From Stramonita haemastoma (lineage: Eukaryota; Mollusca; Gastropoda; Neogastropoda; Muricidae): DNA of 64,000 nt. Numbering within the stretch: the first letter of the stretch is position 1; every line of letters starts with the position of its first letter. Positions 1-27,277 of the stretch are shown one piece after another. Where the stretch lies: the NCBI GenBank assembly GCA_030674155.1, contig CM060326.1:35600186-35664185 (forward strand), given 5' to 3'. Under the pieces are notes generated by a model that ran no database searches, was not told the origin of the DNA, and was given only the letters and a program-made list of their open reading frames with translations. Both the position numbers and the translations under genes were made by a program.

Positions 1-154
1 TGCACTTGCACACTCTCCACATCTTCTGTTCGAACTACCTTGGCTGAAAACAATCAGGTAAGCTGCTGCTAGTGCTACAGTCTCACACTTTGAGACAGTG
101 CACTTTTTTGAAACACTGTTAATAGTGTTATGCTAGACATGATTAAAAACAGCA

Positions 155-169
155 TATATTATATATATA

Positions 170-226
<57 letters not shown>
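155..226. repeat. (TA)n microsatellite
   Basis: Alternating TA with a few phase breaks over about 70 bases. It can be read as open frames of Tyr/Ile repeats, which I regard as non-coding. Confidence 0.95.
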
Positions 227-227
<1 letters not shown>

Positions 228-292
228 AGAATAAGGCATTGCCACTGCTGTGGTATCCATGTCAATGAATGAAATGATACTGAAGTAATACT

Positions 293-478
293 GTGATAGT
301 GATACACTACACTCTACACTACAGTGATCTAACATAGCATTGCAGTATTTATTATTATCACTTATACCAGAGCTTGCTGTATCATGTGATAGTGATACAC
401 TACACTCTACACTACAGTGATCTAACATAGCATTGCAGTTTTTGTTATTATCACTTATACCAGAGCTTGCTGTATCAT
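293..478. repeat. Two-copy 93-bp tandem repeat
   Basis: Both copies start with GTGATAGTGATACACTAC (293 and 386) and run to the word AGCTTGCTGTATCATG. They differ at very few positions, so the duplication is recent. The long open frame on the minus strand across it results from the 93-bp (31-codon) period and is not evidence of a gene. Confidence 0.9.
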
Positions 479-628
479 GTGTATCCATCTTCAGATCTTG
501 TGACTTGTATCACTATCACTGTATCAGTGTAATACCCTAACAGCAATAAGAATATATTCATAATATGTTTATATTCATGATTACATTAAATTGATTAATA
601 ATTAATATCAATTATACTATTAATAGTG

Positions 629-632
629 TACT

Positions 633-721
<89 letters not shown>
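629..721. repeat. (CT)n microsatellite
   Basis: About 93 bases of CT dinucleotide with a single break near 650. Confidence 0.95.
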
Positions 722-725
<4 letters not shown>

Positions 726-2485
726 AGAAGTCTCTGTCACTTTCACTTTCTGTGTTGGCTGTGTGTGTTGGCTATTCGTTGGAGTATAGTATGTCATGTA
801 TAGTTTTAGTTTACTACATACACACAGGTGCTAATATTCAGACATTATACATACATGTACATGTATACATGTATGTATGATCAGTTTTAGAGTTTATCTG
901 GAGTGAAAGAAAACTTTCCATACTAACATACCTTTTTACATAGTCTTATTGGTAATAGTTTATAGATCTATGCCAAATATCTGTCTGCCGTCTTTCTCAC
1001 TTTCTCAGTTTCTGTCTGTGTCTGTAAATCATCTCGGTGTAGATTGCTGTCCTTTACACAAACTACACACAGACACCTGTGTATGCATGGAAATGCCTCT
1101 CGATACTATTGCACAACACATGCATGTGTACATGATACAACATATTATAAATACAGTATACACAGTGTTATGAGTGTATCAACCATACATTATATAGTCA
1201 TGTATAATGTACTCACAGGCTCTGAGGCAGGTAACTGGTGTGCATGGGTGTGTGGGGGTGCACGCACACAGACAGTAACGGACACACACACATGTATATA
1301 ATATAAATTTCACATGTGACATTACAATATAAATGACACCACTACTGCAGCAGTGGTGCACATGCAAGAGAATTGTGTGGCTCATTGGCTAGCAGAAAAC
1401 AGTGTCACAATGAAGAAAAAAACTTCTCATTTTATTATATTATTATTATTATATAAAAAATAATATAAATTTATTGAAAACATATTTATGACAAAACCCA
1501 GAAGAATAGAAAGAATCTAAATGAACAAAACAAATGTTCAACAAAATAAATTAAATGACACAAATTTAAACAAAACTATTGCAGTATTGCAACAAACTTC
1601 TGACCATTTATTGATTTGAACATTTTGCTGAAGATGGAGGATGTGGGGAGGGGTGTGGGAGATGTTGGAACCAAAAGAGGGATGTTATAAATGTATACAT
1701 TGCAACTGCAAGCAAATGAACTTGTAAACCAACAAGCCAAGAAACACAAACTATGTTGTGCTCAACAAAGTTTTTTTTGCTATGGCGGGTTGTTGGAGCC
1801 TAAAGAGTTCTGAACAAACAAGTAAATGAACAAGAAAAACAAGCAAACACACACAAATGTTGTGCAACAAAGTTTTTTTTTTGCTTTACAAGTTTTGCTG
1901 AAGGAGGAGGAGAAAAAGATAGGTGGCTGTGGGGGGTGGTGAACAGGGGAAGAAAAACAGAGCAGAGGTTTACCCCCCCCCCCCCCAAAAAAAAAAAAAG
2001 TGGTTAAGGGGAGGGGTTGTGCAGAAGAAGAAATATGATTAGGGATAGGAGAGAGTTGGAGGAGAGAGGGAGAGGGTGGCAGAGCGTGGATACTTCTGTC
2101 GTTCTAATTTCCTGTTCCAAAATGAGTCTTATTGGATAGCATATCGTCTTGGTTTCTTGTGTGTGTGTGTGTGTGTGTGTGTGAGTGTGAGAGAGAGACT
2201 CTAGTGAGGGGATGTGTGTGTGTGTGTGTGCATGTGTGAGTGTATAATATGTGCCTGCGCATGTGCATGTATACATGTAGGTGAGGGAGAGAGAGCAAGA
2301 GAGACATAGAGAGAAATTGTTTTTGCTCAGAGCAAAAATAAAATGCAGAAAGATACTTTTCCTGTGTTACTGTTAAGAATTGAAAGATCTATTTAGGCAT
2401 GTGAAAACACATGCAGATGATGCACACATACATGTGCATGCACATTCTATACACACAGTGGTACATGCTCGGGCACACTGACACA

Positions 2486-2504
2486 GTACACACACACACT
2501 CACA

Positions 2505-2569
<65 letters not shown>
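2486..2569. repeat. (CA)n microsatellite
   Basis: CA dinucleotide tract; the first part is interspersed with CT steps. Confidence 0.95.
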
Positions 2570-2570
<1 letters not shown>

Positions 2571-2759
2571 GATTATCATAAATTGTTAATTTATTATTGT
2601 AATTCAGGTTTCTTTGAAATTGCGTAGCTGACTTCTCAGTTGCAGCAGCTAACAAAACATAACAACAAAAACAAAAAGTGATATGCCTATGTGAGGAAAT
2701 GTTTTCTTAGATATATATATTTGAGGGTACCCTCTCTTGCAAATCTCTAGAGGGTGTGT

Positions 2760-2872
2760 TGGGGGGGGGGGGGGGGGGGGAGAAAAAATTATTTATTCCG
2801 TCCAGAAAATAGATAAAAAGAATTATGAAGGGAAAAGAGAGAGAGAGGACAATGACAATCAGAGATGACAAT

Positions 2873-2935
<63 letters not shown>
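2760..2935. repeat. Poly-G run followed by (GA)n
   Basis: About 20 consecutive G residues from 2761, then after about 100 bases a GA tract (2872-2932) with one GG break. Confidence 0.9.
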
Positions 2936-2941
<6 letters not shown>

Positions 2942-3092
2942 GGAAAATAGCAGTGTGTGACATGGAAAGACCTAGACAAAAGACGGTATTAAGACAGTCT
3001 AACTGGTCAAATGCTTAATGTGCTAGGAAGTCTTTTTATGGTCTGATCTAATCTTATCTAGTCTAATACGATCAACTTTACTAGTACAATGA

Positions 3093-3093
<1 letters not shown>

Positions 3094-3145
<52 letters not shown>

Positions 3146-3160
3146 GTGTGTGTGTGTGCT
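3094..3160. repeat. (GT)n microsatellite
   Basis: GT tract with one TG phase slip, about 65 bases upstream of a family-C SINE fragment. Confidence 0.95.
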
Positions 3161-3225
3161 CATGTGAGTGAGTGAGACTGTGTGTGACTGTGAGTGAGAC
3201 TTTGCGTGTGTGTGTCTGTGTTCCT

Positions 3226-3290
3226 TAGCTAGAGCTTTGAGGTTCACCAATGGTGAGATTTTTGCATACACAATTGTTTTTGCCCACTAT
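3226..3290 (-). repeat. SINE family C fragment
   Basis: The stretch from TAGCTAGAGCTTTGAGGTTC through TGGTGAGATTTTTGC to TTTTTGCCCAC matches the reverse complement of 45070-45165 with scattered substitutions. Further copies lie at 7580-7640 and 37755-37812. It is the 3' part of a tRNA-headed element whose fullest copy is at 44938-45165. Confidence 0.7.
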
Positions 3291-3637
3291 TAAGGTTGCT
3301 GATGACCTGATATGATCTAATGATCTTTCGCAATATGTTATTATTTGATGAGATATGTGGTCTGATGTGGTAAACTGGTTTGGTTTCAAATCTGATAATC
3401 ACATCTAAATCAGTATTGATAATACTGGATCGGATCTGGCTTCTTGATCTGGTGTAAGTTTCAGATGATGAAAGATTTGATCCTTTGCAAAAGAAAAGAA
3501 AAGAAGAAAAAGAACTGATACGATGCAGATAATGTGGTTTAAATACGAAGTAATATAACATGACATACATGATCTTGGTTTTATATGAATTATAATATGA
3601 TACAATATAAATGATGACCTTATCTAATTTGATGTGA

Positions 3638-18621
<14,984 letters not shown>

Positions 18622-19105
18622 GCAGCCAATGCAGGTTTCACAGCAATGAATTTCTTCCTTTTTTTTTTCTTTTTTTTTTAATTGAACATAAATTTATAGT
18701 TCTGAACTGTGATCTCTTTAAGAATTCTTGAAAGTAGGTTGAAGCTAAAAGCAGAAAATGGGGTAGCTCTGTTTTCTTTCCCAAGAATGTGTATTACGTG
18801 TTTTTGCTCAATATTTATGTCTTTCTGCTATTGGTTTTGTTGGGTTTTTAAAAAAAATCTTTATGTGAAGGTTCTTGTCTTACAAGTTTAGATAGGAAAT
18901 TCTTATCCAGAAATCGTGTCTTCCATTTAAAGGTGTTTTGTTAGTTTTCCTTTTTTGTAGTTTTTTTTCCTATTCTGTGTATGCATTCAATGTATGTGTG
19001 GATGTGTGTAGTTGTCACAGTGTGTGGGTGTGAGTGTGTAAAAGGTTCTACAAGGATGTCGTTATCACTATTTCTTACGAGTTTCAAGTGCTCGTGTCAG
19101 TGTGC

Positions 19106-19139
<34 letters not shown>

Positions 19140-19267
19140 GCGTGTGCGTGCGAGTGCATCTATGTATGCATGAACAGGTAGCAGACGCTTGAAAAATGTC
19201 ACTACTATCGATAGAAATTCGTACAAACTTTCAATACCCATCACTGTGTCAGGTGTTAGTGCTGATG

Positions 19268-19400
19268 AGTGACTTTGACTTCTGAACTCCTTGGGAAGTC
19301 ATGAGGACAACACACTTAATTTTGCAGGCTTTTTTTTTTAACCTGGCAGAGCCTTTTCCTCTCCATGTTACTGGGTGCATGCTGGGTATGTTCGTTTTAT
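19268..19400. repeat. Dispersed repeat family H
   Basis: CTTGGGAAGTCATGAGGACA, AACCTGGCAGAGCC and GTGCATGCTGGGTATGTTCG recur at 37890-37990 and 61983-62125, and in part at 21755-21820 and 25255-25300, in the same order. Confidence 0.6.
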
Positions 19401-19589
19401 CCACCCCAATGACCTGAATCTATACAAAAAGTGGCAGAGTTGACAAGATATTGTACATGATGTGTTTATATCGGAAGTGTTGATTTATAGCTTCATGTGA
19501 AGGATCTTTTGGTAGTGATGTTTTAAGTTGGGTTTTGCATGTTTTGTTTGGGGGGTTATTGTTGTTGGTGGGGGGTGGGGGGGGTTTGC

Positions 19590-19960
19590 ATATGCAGGCG
19601 TTTTTATTCACCATTACGGTAGCCACATTCGAACTTTGAGATTGGTGTTTAAACATGACACTTGTGTGCTTGCGGTTATAAAAAAAAAAGAAGACATTCG
19701 ATAACTACCAGCATGAAAAAAGCCTTCTCTTCCAAAAGGTGGAATGGGTCTTTAATGTGTGCTTATGAAACTCTTCCTGCGTTTGCACACGGGGGCCTTG
19801 ATTTATAGCCCATCTGAAGGACTTTAAAGGGAGTGGAGTTGACACTGATGTTAGCTCCTGGGTAATATGCCTTAAAGTGGATGCTTCTGTGGTGGCTCAA
19901 GCCTGGGGGCTGTCAGATCATGAGCACAATGCTTTAAGCACTGGGCTCTCCATCTGGTAC
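19590..19960 (-). repeat. Mosaic SINE, subfamily A2
   Basis: On the minus strand: a tRNA-like head near 19930-19955, SINE-A core (GGAGTGGAGTTGACACTGAT, CACACGGGGGCCTTGATTTA, TTCCAAAAGGTGGAATGGGT), then a 3' section shared with 57795-57900 (CACCATTACGGTAGCC, GATTGGTGTTTAAACATGAC). Confidence 0.65.
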
Positions 19961-21501
19961 TTTGTGCAAATCATTGGTATTTTTGTTGTTGTTGTTCTGT
20001 TACTCTTTTCTTTATACAAGCAATCAGTATTATTATTGTTGTTGTTGTTGTTGCTTCAGGATCAGAAGAAAAAGCACATGTCGTGAAACCATCCCAGCTG
20101 ATAGGAAAAAGAAAGAACAAACAGGGTGGCACTGGGGAGAGCAGCCAGAACTTCATGAGGAGATATTTGCCATGTGTTTGGAAGGTATAGAGTAATCCCC
20201 CTTTTGCCTACTTAACTTTAACGTAAAACTTATTCAGTCCAAAAATTGGTGGTTTTGATAGGATTTTTTTTTTGGGGGGGGATAGGATTTTTTTTTTCTT
20301 AACTACAGACATTTCAAATGAAATACTTGTTGGGTTTTCCTTTGCTTTTAACGCCTTGACAGTCCAAAGAAGTGAGAATAGTGCATTCTTGTCACATTCA
20401 TCACTTTAGGAAATCACTGTGAGACAGTAAGGACATAGTGGGTGAGAGCTTGGCCTGCTTGGCTGTACCTTGCCATATAGGCAACCATAATGAGACTGCA
20501 GATAATTGGTGTTTATTGGAGAGCACTTGTAGTGCTAAGAAGTTGTCATGAATTCCAACTATTTCAGTTATGAAGAACATCTAGACATTTCAAAGCGTAG
20601 ATCTTGGCATTTTGGAGACGTCAGTAACTGACAAGAGCTTATTGCCTTGGATAAAAGGACAAAAAAATATGTAAGATGTGGTTGAATGTGTGTGAGATTC
20701 ATACACTGTGTGGGGGCATTTTCTTTTCTTCTGTGTAGTTAAAATATCTATTGTGATATCTCTTTTTAATCATTCTTGCTTCTTTGATAGTGTAAGCAGC
20801 AGCTGTCGAGTATTGTTTACCTCTATGGGTCAGTGCTTGTTGTGAGTTAAAAACATGTTGTGTGTTTTTTTGTTTTGTTTTTTTAACAATCCGGCTCTTA
20901 TGCATTTTCTTCAACTTTCCACAGTATCAGATAATTGGTAATGATTGTGTACATAATGTATTGGTTATTGAGAAAGTGGTGGCATCAGAATACTTCATAC
21001 ATGATCTCACTCTCTCTCTGCATCTAGCCCCTTCCAATCATACTTCCAAACTATGGCAGTTCATCTTCCTACAACAGTCTCCCCCTCCACCCCCCCCCCC
21101 CCTCCTTTCTCTCCATCACATCATCTGTTTTATCATTTTGTTCTTGGTGCCGCTCTTTCTTTCTCTCTCTAGAAGTAGGTGGGCTAATTGTTTAAAGATT
21201 AACGTCTGAAGTGAGTGTAATTTCATGTATGCAACTCTGTCAGAAAGCTGAGTTTTGACTTGGAGGGGGTAAGAATAGCAGAGAAGTAAAGTAGCAGGAA
21301 CAGAAGTGGCTGTATTCAGTATTCTAGCGAAAAGTCTCTTCTGGTGTTTGCGGCTGATGCGTTGGAGTAAGACCAAGATGTTTGGAGAGGTAGAATATAT
21401 TTATGCAATCACTTGTGGAAAAAATAATGTGCCAACTTATCATTGATTTTGTGCAATGATGTCAACTGTGTTTTTGAACCATGACCATTTGTACATACTT
21501 C

Positions 21502-21507
21502 AATAAA
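21502..21507 (+). terminator. Polyadenylation signal AATAAA, candidate for the AMPA receptor
   Basis: Canonical hexamer on the plus strand in ACTTCAATAAAGTTCC. It is the first convincing one after the stop at 18621 and lies about 600 bases before the convergent signal of the minus-strand gene. Position only; no transcript evidence. Confidence 0.4.
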
Positions 21508-21520
21508 GTTCCACCTTTTG

Positions 21521-22094
21521 TAGTCTGGGTCTGAATCTATGTCTCTACTCTCCTTCCCCCCCCCTCCTCCACTCTGTTTATCTCCTTCCCTCAACTTCTT
21601 AACTGCATGTGATGTGTGTGTGATTTATTTATGTTACACAACCTAACCTTTAACATGCATCTTCACTCTCTTGACAATCAAGTTGTAATCATCTAACACT
21701 GACACTGTCTTATACCTAAAACATCTGAAGTGTTAGCCCCAGTCACCTGACTTCTGGATGAACTGCTTGAGGAGTCATACGGGAACTGCGCTGATTTTGT
21801 TCAGGCAATTTGTCATGAGCAAGATGATCTTCACCTTACCACCTGGGTTTTTATTACAGTTCTTGATTAAACCATTGATGCTGGGGGCAACAGCAAAGTG
21901 AGAGGCTGTATAAGCAGTAGCTTTCCCACTCATGGAATTCAACTAGGACTCTGACTAGGAGGCTTGACTTACACAGCCCTTGTTGTGCTGCAGCCCTGGG
22001 GGCTAGTTGGCCTTTGGAGAAACTCTCCAATGCTGTGTGTATTCCCTCTTGGCTGAGAGAGTGGGGGTGTGCAAGGCATCTCCACCAAAATCAG
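21521..22094. other. Intergenic gap between convergent genes
   Basis: About 570 bases between the two candidate poly(A) signals. No gene seen. It contains a C run at 21558 and a copy of repeat family D (21862-22093). Confidence 0.45.
21862..22093 (+). repeat. Dispersed repeat family D, copy 1
   Basis: TTGATTAAACCATTGATGCT then GGGGGCAACAGCAAAGTGAG, TTTCCCACTCATGGAATTC, GTGCTGCAGCCCTGGGG-CTAG, TTGGCCTTTG and CTCTTGGCTGAGAGAGTGGG occur in the same order at 43474-43735. No tRNA-like or coding head is visible. Its type is unknown. Confidence 0.85.
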
Positions 22095-22113
22095 AACACG
22101 ACGGACAAATATC

Positions 22114-22119
22114 TTTATT
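22114..22119 (-). terminator. Polyadenylation signal AATAAA, candidate for the RING gene
   Basis: TTTATT on the plus strand in ATCTTTATTCATG. It lies tail to tail with the receptor's candidate signal at 21502. Confidence 0.35.
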
Positions 22120-24904
22120 CATGCAATGAATCATTGATATGATTGTTAATCATAAAAAAAAGAAAAGAGATGATGCTGGATAGTATGATTTGGGTACAAG
22201 CGTGTCATTTAAAGTTTGTAATATTGTCATCATTTATACAATCAAATCAAAGCATGTAATTGTTTTCTCACTAATACAAACCAATAACAAGAGTGTTCTT
22301 TAGAAATAAAATCCAGAATCATTTAACATTCTAACCCCCTCCCCTCCATTTGAAAAAATGGGAGGCTTTTTGCCCCCCCCTAAACTAATGCAAGATGCAA
22401 GCCCCAAACTAATTCAAGCCCAACCCATTAACCAACAACCAAGAACCATTAACCATTTTTTTTAACGAATTTGAAAAAGTTCGTTCATATTTGAATAGAA
22501 GGTTATTAGTGTGTTTTCAGTGGGCTGCTCATGGATGTCCAGAAGTTCGTCATATAATCCATCCATCCACAGTTGCTCGTGATGATGTTACCCAGGTAGG
22601 TGAAATTCCCTCCGTTATATGACTAACAAGTAATAGATAACTAAGTCACATATGAAGATAACATATGCAGACCTCAATGCATCAAAAACATTGCCATTTG
22701 TATTGGTGGAAAACAATTTTTTTTAAATTAAATAAAAATTACAGGGGAACGGATAACAAAACTGGCTGTGAAAAAGCACATGTGTTTATTCGAATCTATT
22801 ATTCTTGAAAAATAACAAAACTTACAACTGGTTGTAAAAAAGAGAAAAAAAGTTGCTATCGTATTAGAGCAGTGAATTAGTTGATTCTAGGGTGTGCCCT
22901 TCCCGCATTTTTTTCAACTTTGCTGCAAAATAATGTGACTAGTGCGCCCTAACGGATAGCGCATATTTGAACAAACAATGCGCCCTCGCAACTGCCGTTT
23001 CAAAATAGGGTTACATGTTTATGTTACATGTTACAGCAGGATGCACTGATTAGCGCCTACACTCATCACAATTGTGAAGAAGCAGCTGGTTTGACGTCAT
23101 CCCCCCCCCCCCCTCCCTCTCTCTTCCCCTCCCCACTTCTCTGTGTTTGCATGGGAGGAAAAACAAGACTTTGATATTGGATTTTATGTTTTTCTAGATC
23201 TCTCTTTCCTTCCTCATGGGGAGGGGGGGAGGGTTTAGCTCTCTCTCCAACTCAGAATGTGAAAATAAAAATAAAATAGTACTTACTACTTGTCCCCTTT
23301 TCTCTTTTTTTGAAATCCTAGAATCAACACTGGTGACATTTTTGTGTTGTTTTATCTCCTGACCATTATTTGCCCTTTTGTTGACTTAGTAATAGTGGAA
23401 TGCTTTAAGACTGAGGTGACCCGAAGCACGCAGACTGTCCATGCTCACAGACAACCACACACATACTAAAAAGTTGACCAGACATTGGTTTGTTTTTCAA
23501 CAGCATCAGCATGTTCTTTCCAGAATACAACAGTTAGCCAACACTGTACAGGCCATGACATAAGTAGTTGGAACAGAAAATAGTGCACGTGGAGGGAGGG
23601 AAGAGTAAAGTGCGTCTAAACAACAACACAGCAGCTCATCAACAAACAACTGAGTACAGAGGGGATAAAACAAAATCCACAGAGGGGTGGGGGGATCAAT
23701 CCACTTCTCCTTGCAAACAGAATGGCACTTCAGCATTTGCATAAAATTTCATACAAATGGGTTTTTTTTTATAACAGTTGTTATTTTGTGTGTGGGGGTT
23801 TTTTTTGTTTTGTTTGGAAAGAGCATAGGATAAGATTTACATATTGTGGGGGTGATTTTATATAAAATATAGACAAGTTCAAACTGAGTGAGTGCATATT
23901 GCAGGAAAAGTAAAACATCAGGCTGATTTTACATTTTGCAATTTGGGGAATCTTGCAATAGTTTTTTTGTTTTGAACAGAAATGTGAATTTTGGCATGCA
24001 TGTAGCGATATACATTACTATAAAAATTATTTCGTAGATATTATTAAAGCATTTTTATAGAACTGTAAGTCAACATCACACATACCCAATAACACACTAT
24101 TGTGAAATATATATTTCTGCAGAGAATGTATATTTGTAAGCAAGCAACTTGGCAGGCTGGAAGAACATTACATAGCGTTACTTGTTAATGAGTCTGGTAT
24201 TTGATCAACAAGCAGCGGAATTAGCCGTCTATGGATGTGAACAAGTCTGGTTTTTTAAAATAAGCAACAAACATATATCAAGTTCATCATCTGCATCACA
24301 TTCAACAAAACAGCGAAAGCGTTAACCTGCACAAAAAAAAACTAGATCAGCCAATCACTGTACATCACATCACATGTTATCAGTCAGTAACAAGCGCTCT
24401 GTGTATGGAAAACAATGCCTTGATTCACTCAGTGGGATAACAGGAAAAAAACACACTGGTGGTAAACATATTAAATATACATACATACATAATCAGGAAG
24501 GAAAGTACTTATAGCATATTTGGTAACTAATTAATGAACATTAGATATAGAACATGTGTGAAGTAATTATAGCTGCAGTGTTGATTCTAGGATTTCTAAC
24601 CTACTTCGCTATTTTTGAAGGACAGGAAACAAAAAAAAGAAGGTATGTAGATACCCGTCTAGTCTGTGGAAAGGAGGGGTATTTCCTGCCATATGGCATA
24701 CATAGGGTGCACCGTAGAATTAATACTGCATGTGTGCATGTATGAGAGGGGAAAATGGGGTACTGGGTAAAATATTACCCATAAAATAGTACAATAGATA
24801 TTTATGTGTATAGTACCTGTATGTGTATTTTGTACTTTTTATACCACCGCTAATTCCCCAAGTAAATCAAAATGCTTTTATTACTCTTACTGTTTATTAT
24901 TCTC

Positions 24905-25215
24905 CTCTAACTCTCCCCCCCCCCCCTCCACCTTCTACCTCTTTATTATTCTCTGTACTATACTATACTCTACTCTACTCTACTCTACTCTCTCTCCCCC
25001 CCCCCTCACCATTCTACCTCTTTATTACTCTTACTCTTAAATATCCACTGTACTTCCCCCCCCTCACCATTATTATCCTCTGTACTATCTATACTATACA
25101 AATCTCTCCTCTCCCCCCTCTCCCCCTCACCTTTCTACCTCATTATTATTATTATTATCCTCTGTACTGTACTCCTCCCCACTATTACTCTTTATTATCC
25201 TCTTTATTACTCTAC
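24905..25215. repeat. Pyrimidine-rich degenerate microsatellite
   Basis: Blocks of TACTC and CTCTC with C runs (24914, 24999, 25056) alternate with TTATTATTCTCTGTACTAT-like words that recur about five times. A decayed satellite-like stretch, not coding. Confidence 0.75.
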
Positions 25216-26854
25216 TGACCTACCCCTCATTCACATTCCAACTAAAAAGCATCTCCTTTCAAGGTGCATGCTGAGTATGTTTGCGTTTCCATGGTGATTT
25301 TAAGTGCTTAATTCCACCAAGGATTCAACATAAAAAAAAAACAACACCGGCAACTGCTATACAAAATTTCCGGTCCTTCAAATAATGTAGCCTATCCTGT
25401 ATATATACAAACATCTCTTTGTAATAACAGCACCAAAAATAAATACTACTCTCCAGTGTTGATTCTAGGATTTCAAACAAGTAACACAAATTATGCCACT
25501 TGCAGAATTACTTATATGTGAGTTCAAAGTCACAACAAATTATAAAATCTCCCATTCTCACATCAAAATATTTACCGACCGACTTTTCTTTCAAGGCGAC
25601 AAATTTGAACTGCAAACTCTCGCACTCGGTCAAAAATAAAAATCCTGCAATATTTGAATCCTAGCCTGCCCCCCAAAAGATCACTGGCTGAAACAACAAA
25701 CAACATCCCGCTGAAGACCAGACATGGCAGCCACATTTTTGGTGGTGTTTTTTTTTTACATTTCAATGTGTACTTCATTTGATACCTCCAATGGTATAAA
25801 TTTTCAAATTTTCTTTCATATCGAGTGTCTGCATCCATCAACAAAATACATTACTTCGATTAAAAACTAGCTGCCATGTCTGGCCTAAACAAGAAGCCAG
25901 CACATCCTCCAAACACTACCCGCTGGACCTTTCAACAATGTAACTGCTACACAAAACAACTTTCTGATTGTCAACGCTCCAGTCCACATAACACTTCCCT
26001 CTCACTATCTAAAGTACTGCCATTTATGTTTTGGACAACTGTATCCAAACCAATCGCTAGTAAATAACATAATTGTGTTAGTAGTGTAAAAGCAAACATG
26101 GTGTGGTAACATAGCCAATCGGAGGCTTCCTTACAAACATAGGGCTCACACTGAACGAAAGTAACAATCCTTAAAATTCTAGGAAAGAGTTGGAAAAATG
26201 CTCTTCCAGTCATATCTCAACACTTCATTCAGATTACCCCCCTTACTTTTTCCATTTTGTACAAGGCCCCTTTGTCGATTTCTTTCACTTCTATGCCTGC
26301 CTGCTTTTGAGCAACTATTTAGATCAACTATTTTAAACCTTAACTACTGTGCTCTTTGTGCTATGCAAAAAAAAAAAAAAACAATAGGTCTACCAAGCTG
26401 TGGGTCTCTGTAACGTGCAAAATGGCAATATTAATATCATCGACCTACGCTACTTGTTCAAGATTTACTCATCCTTTCCATTCAATCTACTCATCACATA
26501 TCAACATATTCTCTATCTCTCTGGCACGGGCGTTCAACAAAACTATATACAGGTATATTCCACATAATCCGAAGCAATGTTCCATATATACAATCTTAAG
26601 CATTACTAACAAACACAAAAACACAGTTACGAAGTGAAATTGAAATCTTTCTGTCAACATCGCCCTTTGAGCTCCTTTCCTGCTTGCCACTCAGTCATAT
26701 CATTCAAACCGGTCAGCAGCATTCACGTCATTCACCCATCTTCAAACATCGTCGCAGCATTCACTACATTCTCCACATTCACCCGTCATTCAATCATCAT
26801 CGTATCTCTGCAGACCCTCTCTCTCTCTCTGCTTGTGGCCACTTGTATCACGAA

Positions 26855-27277
26855 TTATGTGGACAGACCCCCATCCTGCCTTCTGTCTTTACCCCCCTCC
26901 TCCGAGCACCGCTGCATCCCCAAACTCTCCTCCTCCTCCTCCTCTTCCTCCAAATCCCTACGGCCGGCCATCAAGGCCTGCATTTCCGAGTCCTGCCACG
27001 ATGACACCACAGTGGCTCGTTCCGAGTTCACACTACTCCTGACAGGGTGGGATGGACTATGGTCGTCTGGCCGGGAGGAAGGGCCGTCTGGAGACGGGGC
27101 CTGGTCCTGGTCAGAGTGGAAATGGAGGCAGGAGTGGGGGAGCAGCAACACCTTCACTTCGGTGTCTGATAGCACAGGTTCCTCTGTGGCTGTGCTGGGG
27201 TCGGCCTCATCCACAGGGGGGGTTGCTGTGTTCCCTGCTTCTGCATCCTGGTGAACACTCTCCTGGCTACCCATCAC
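26855..27277 (-). CDS. RING ligase last exon: acidic C-terminal tail
   Basis: 141 codons including TAA at 26857-26855; acceptor GTGTGCAG on the minus strand, phase 0. Begins [17 protein letters not shown] and ends RRQDGGLST. Rich in Ser, Asp, Glu and Pro, with a run of eight Glu from the GAG repeat at 26929-26952. No domain recognised; a disordered tail is usual in this family. The exon is open throughout and its acceptor phase fits. Confidence 0.85.
   Translation of the reverse strand: MMGSQESVHQDAEAGNTATPPVDEADPSTATEEPVLSDTEVKVLLLPHSCLHFHSDQDQAPSPDGPSSRPDDHSPSHPVRSSVNSERATVVSSWQDSEMQALMAGRRDLEEEEEEEESLGMQRCSEEGGKDRRQDGGLST

Larger units (their letters stand above)
18622..21520 (+). other. 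Probable 3'UTR of the AMPA receptor gene
   Basis: A T-rich, unspliced-looking stretch follows the stop codon. The first well-placed AATAAA on the plus strand is at 21502-21507 (ACTTCAATAAAGTTCC), about 2.9 kb after the stop, followed by a GT/T-rich stretch. It contains a GT tract (19103-19145), a family-H fragment (19268-19400), a mosaic A2 SINE on the minus strand (19590-19960) and a poly-C run near 21080. The assignment as one long 3'UTR is inference. Confidence 0.45.
22095..26854 (-). other. Probable 3'UTR of the goliath-like RING gene
   Basis: Downstream of the stop at 26855-26857 on the minus strand there is no further splice-consistent exon. The best AATAAA on that strand is at 22119-22114 (TTTATT on the plus strand). 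The stretch is A/T-rich on average, with CT/TACTC-rich blocks at 24905-25215, a SINE-A 3' fragment at 22741-22810 and poly-C at 23100. A 4.7-kb 3'UTR is long but not exceptional; undetected introns or a nearer signal are possible. Confidence 0.4.

Noticed and set aside
1..57. Possible exon ending in CAATCAG/GTAAGC at the left edge
   Set aside because: The donor-like site is good, but none of the three frames resembles the S1 domain expected before 3653 or any other family I know, and the start is outside the window.
26634..27254. Plus-strand frame of 206 codons
   Set aside because: It lies antisense to the last exon of the RING ligase, where the minus-strand frame has a matching splice acceptor, phase and stop; the plus frame is a shadow.
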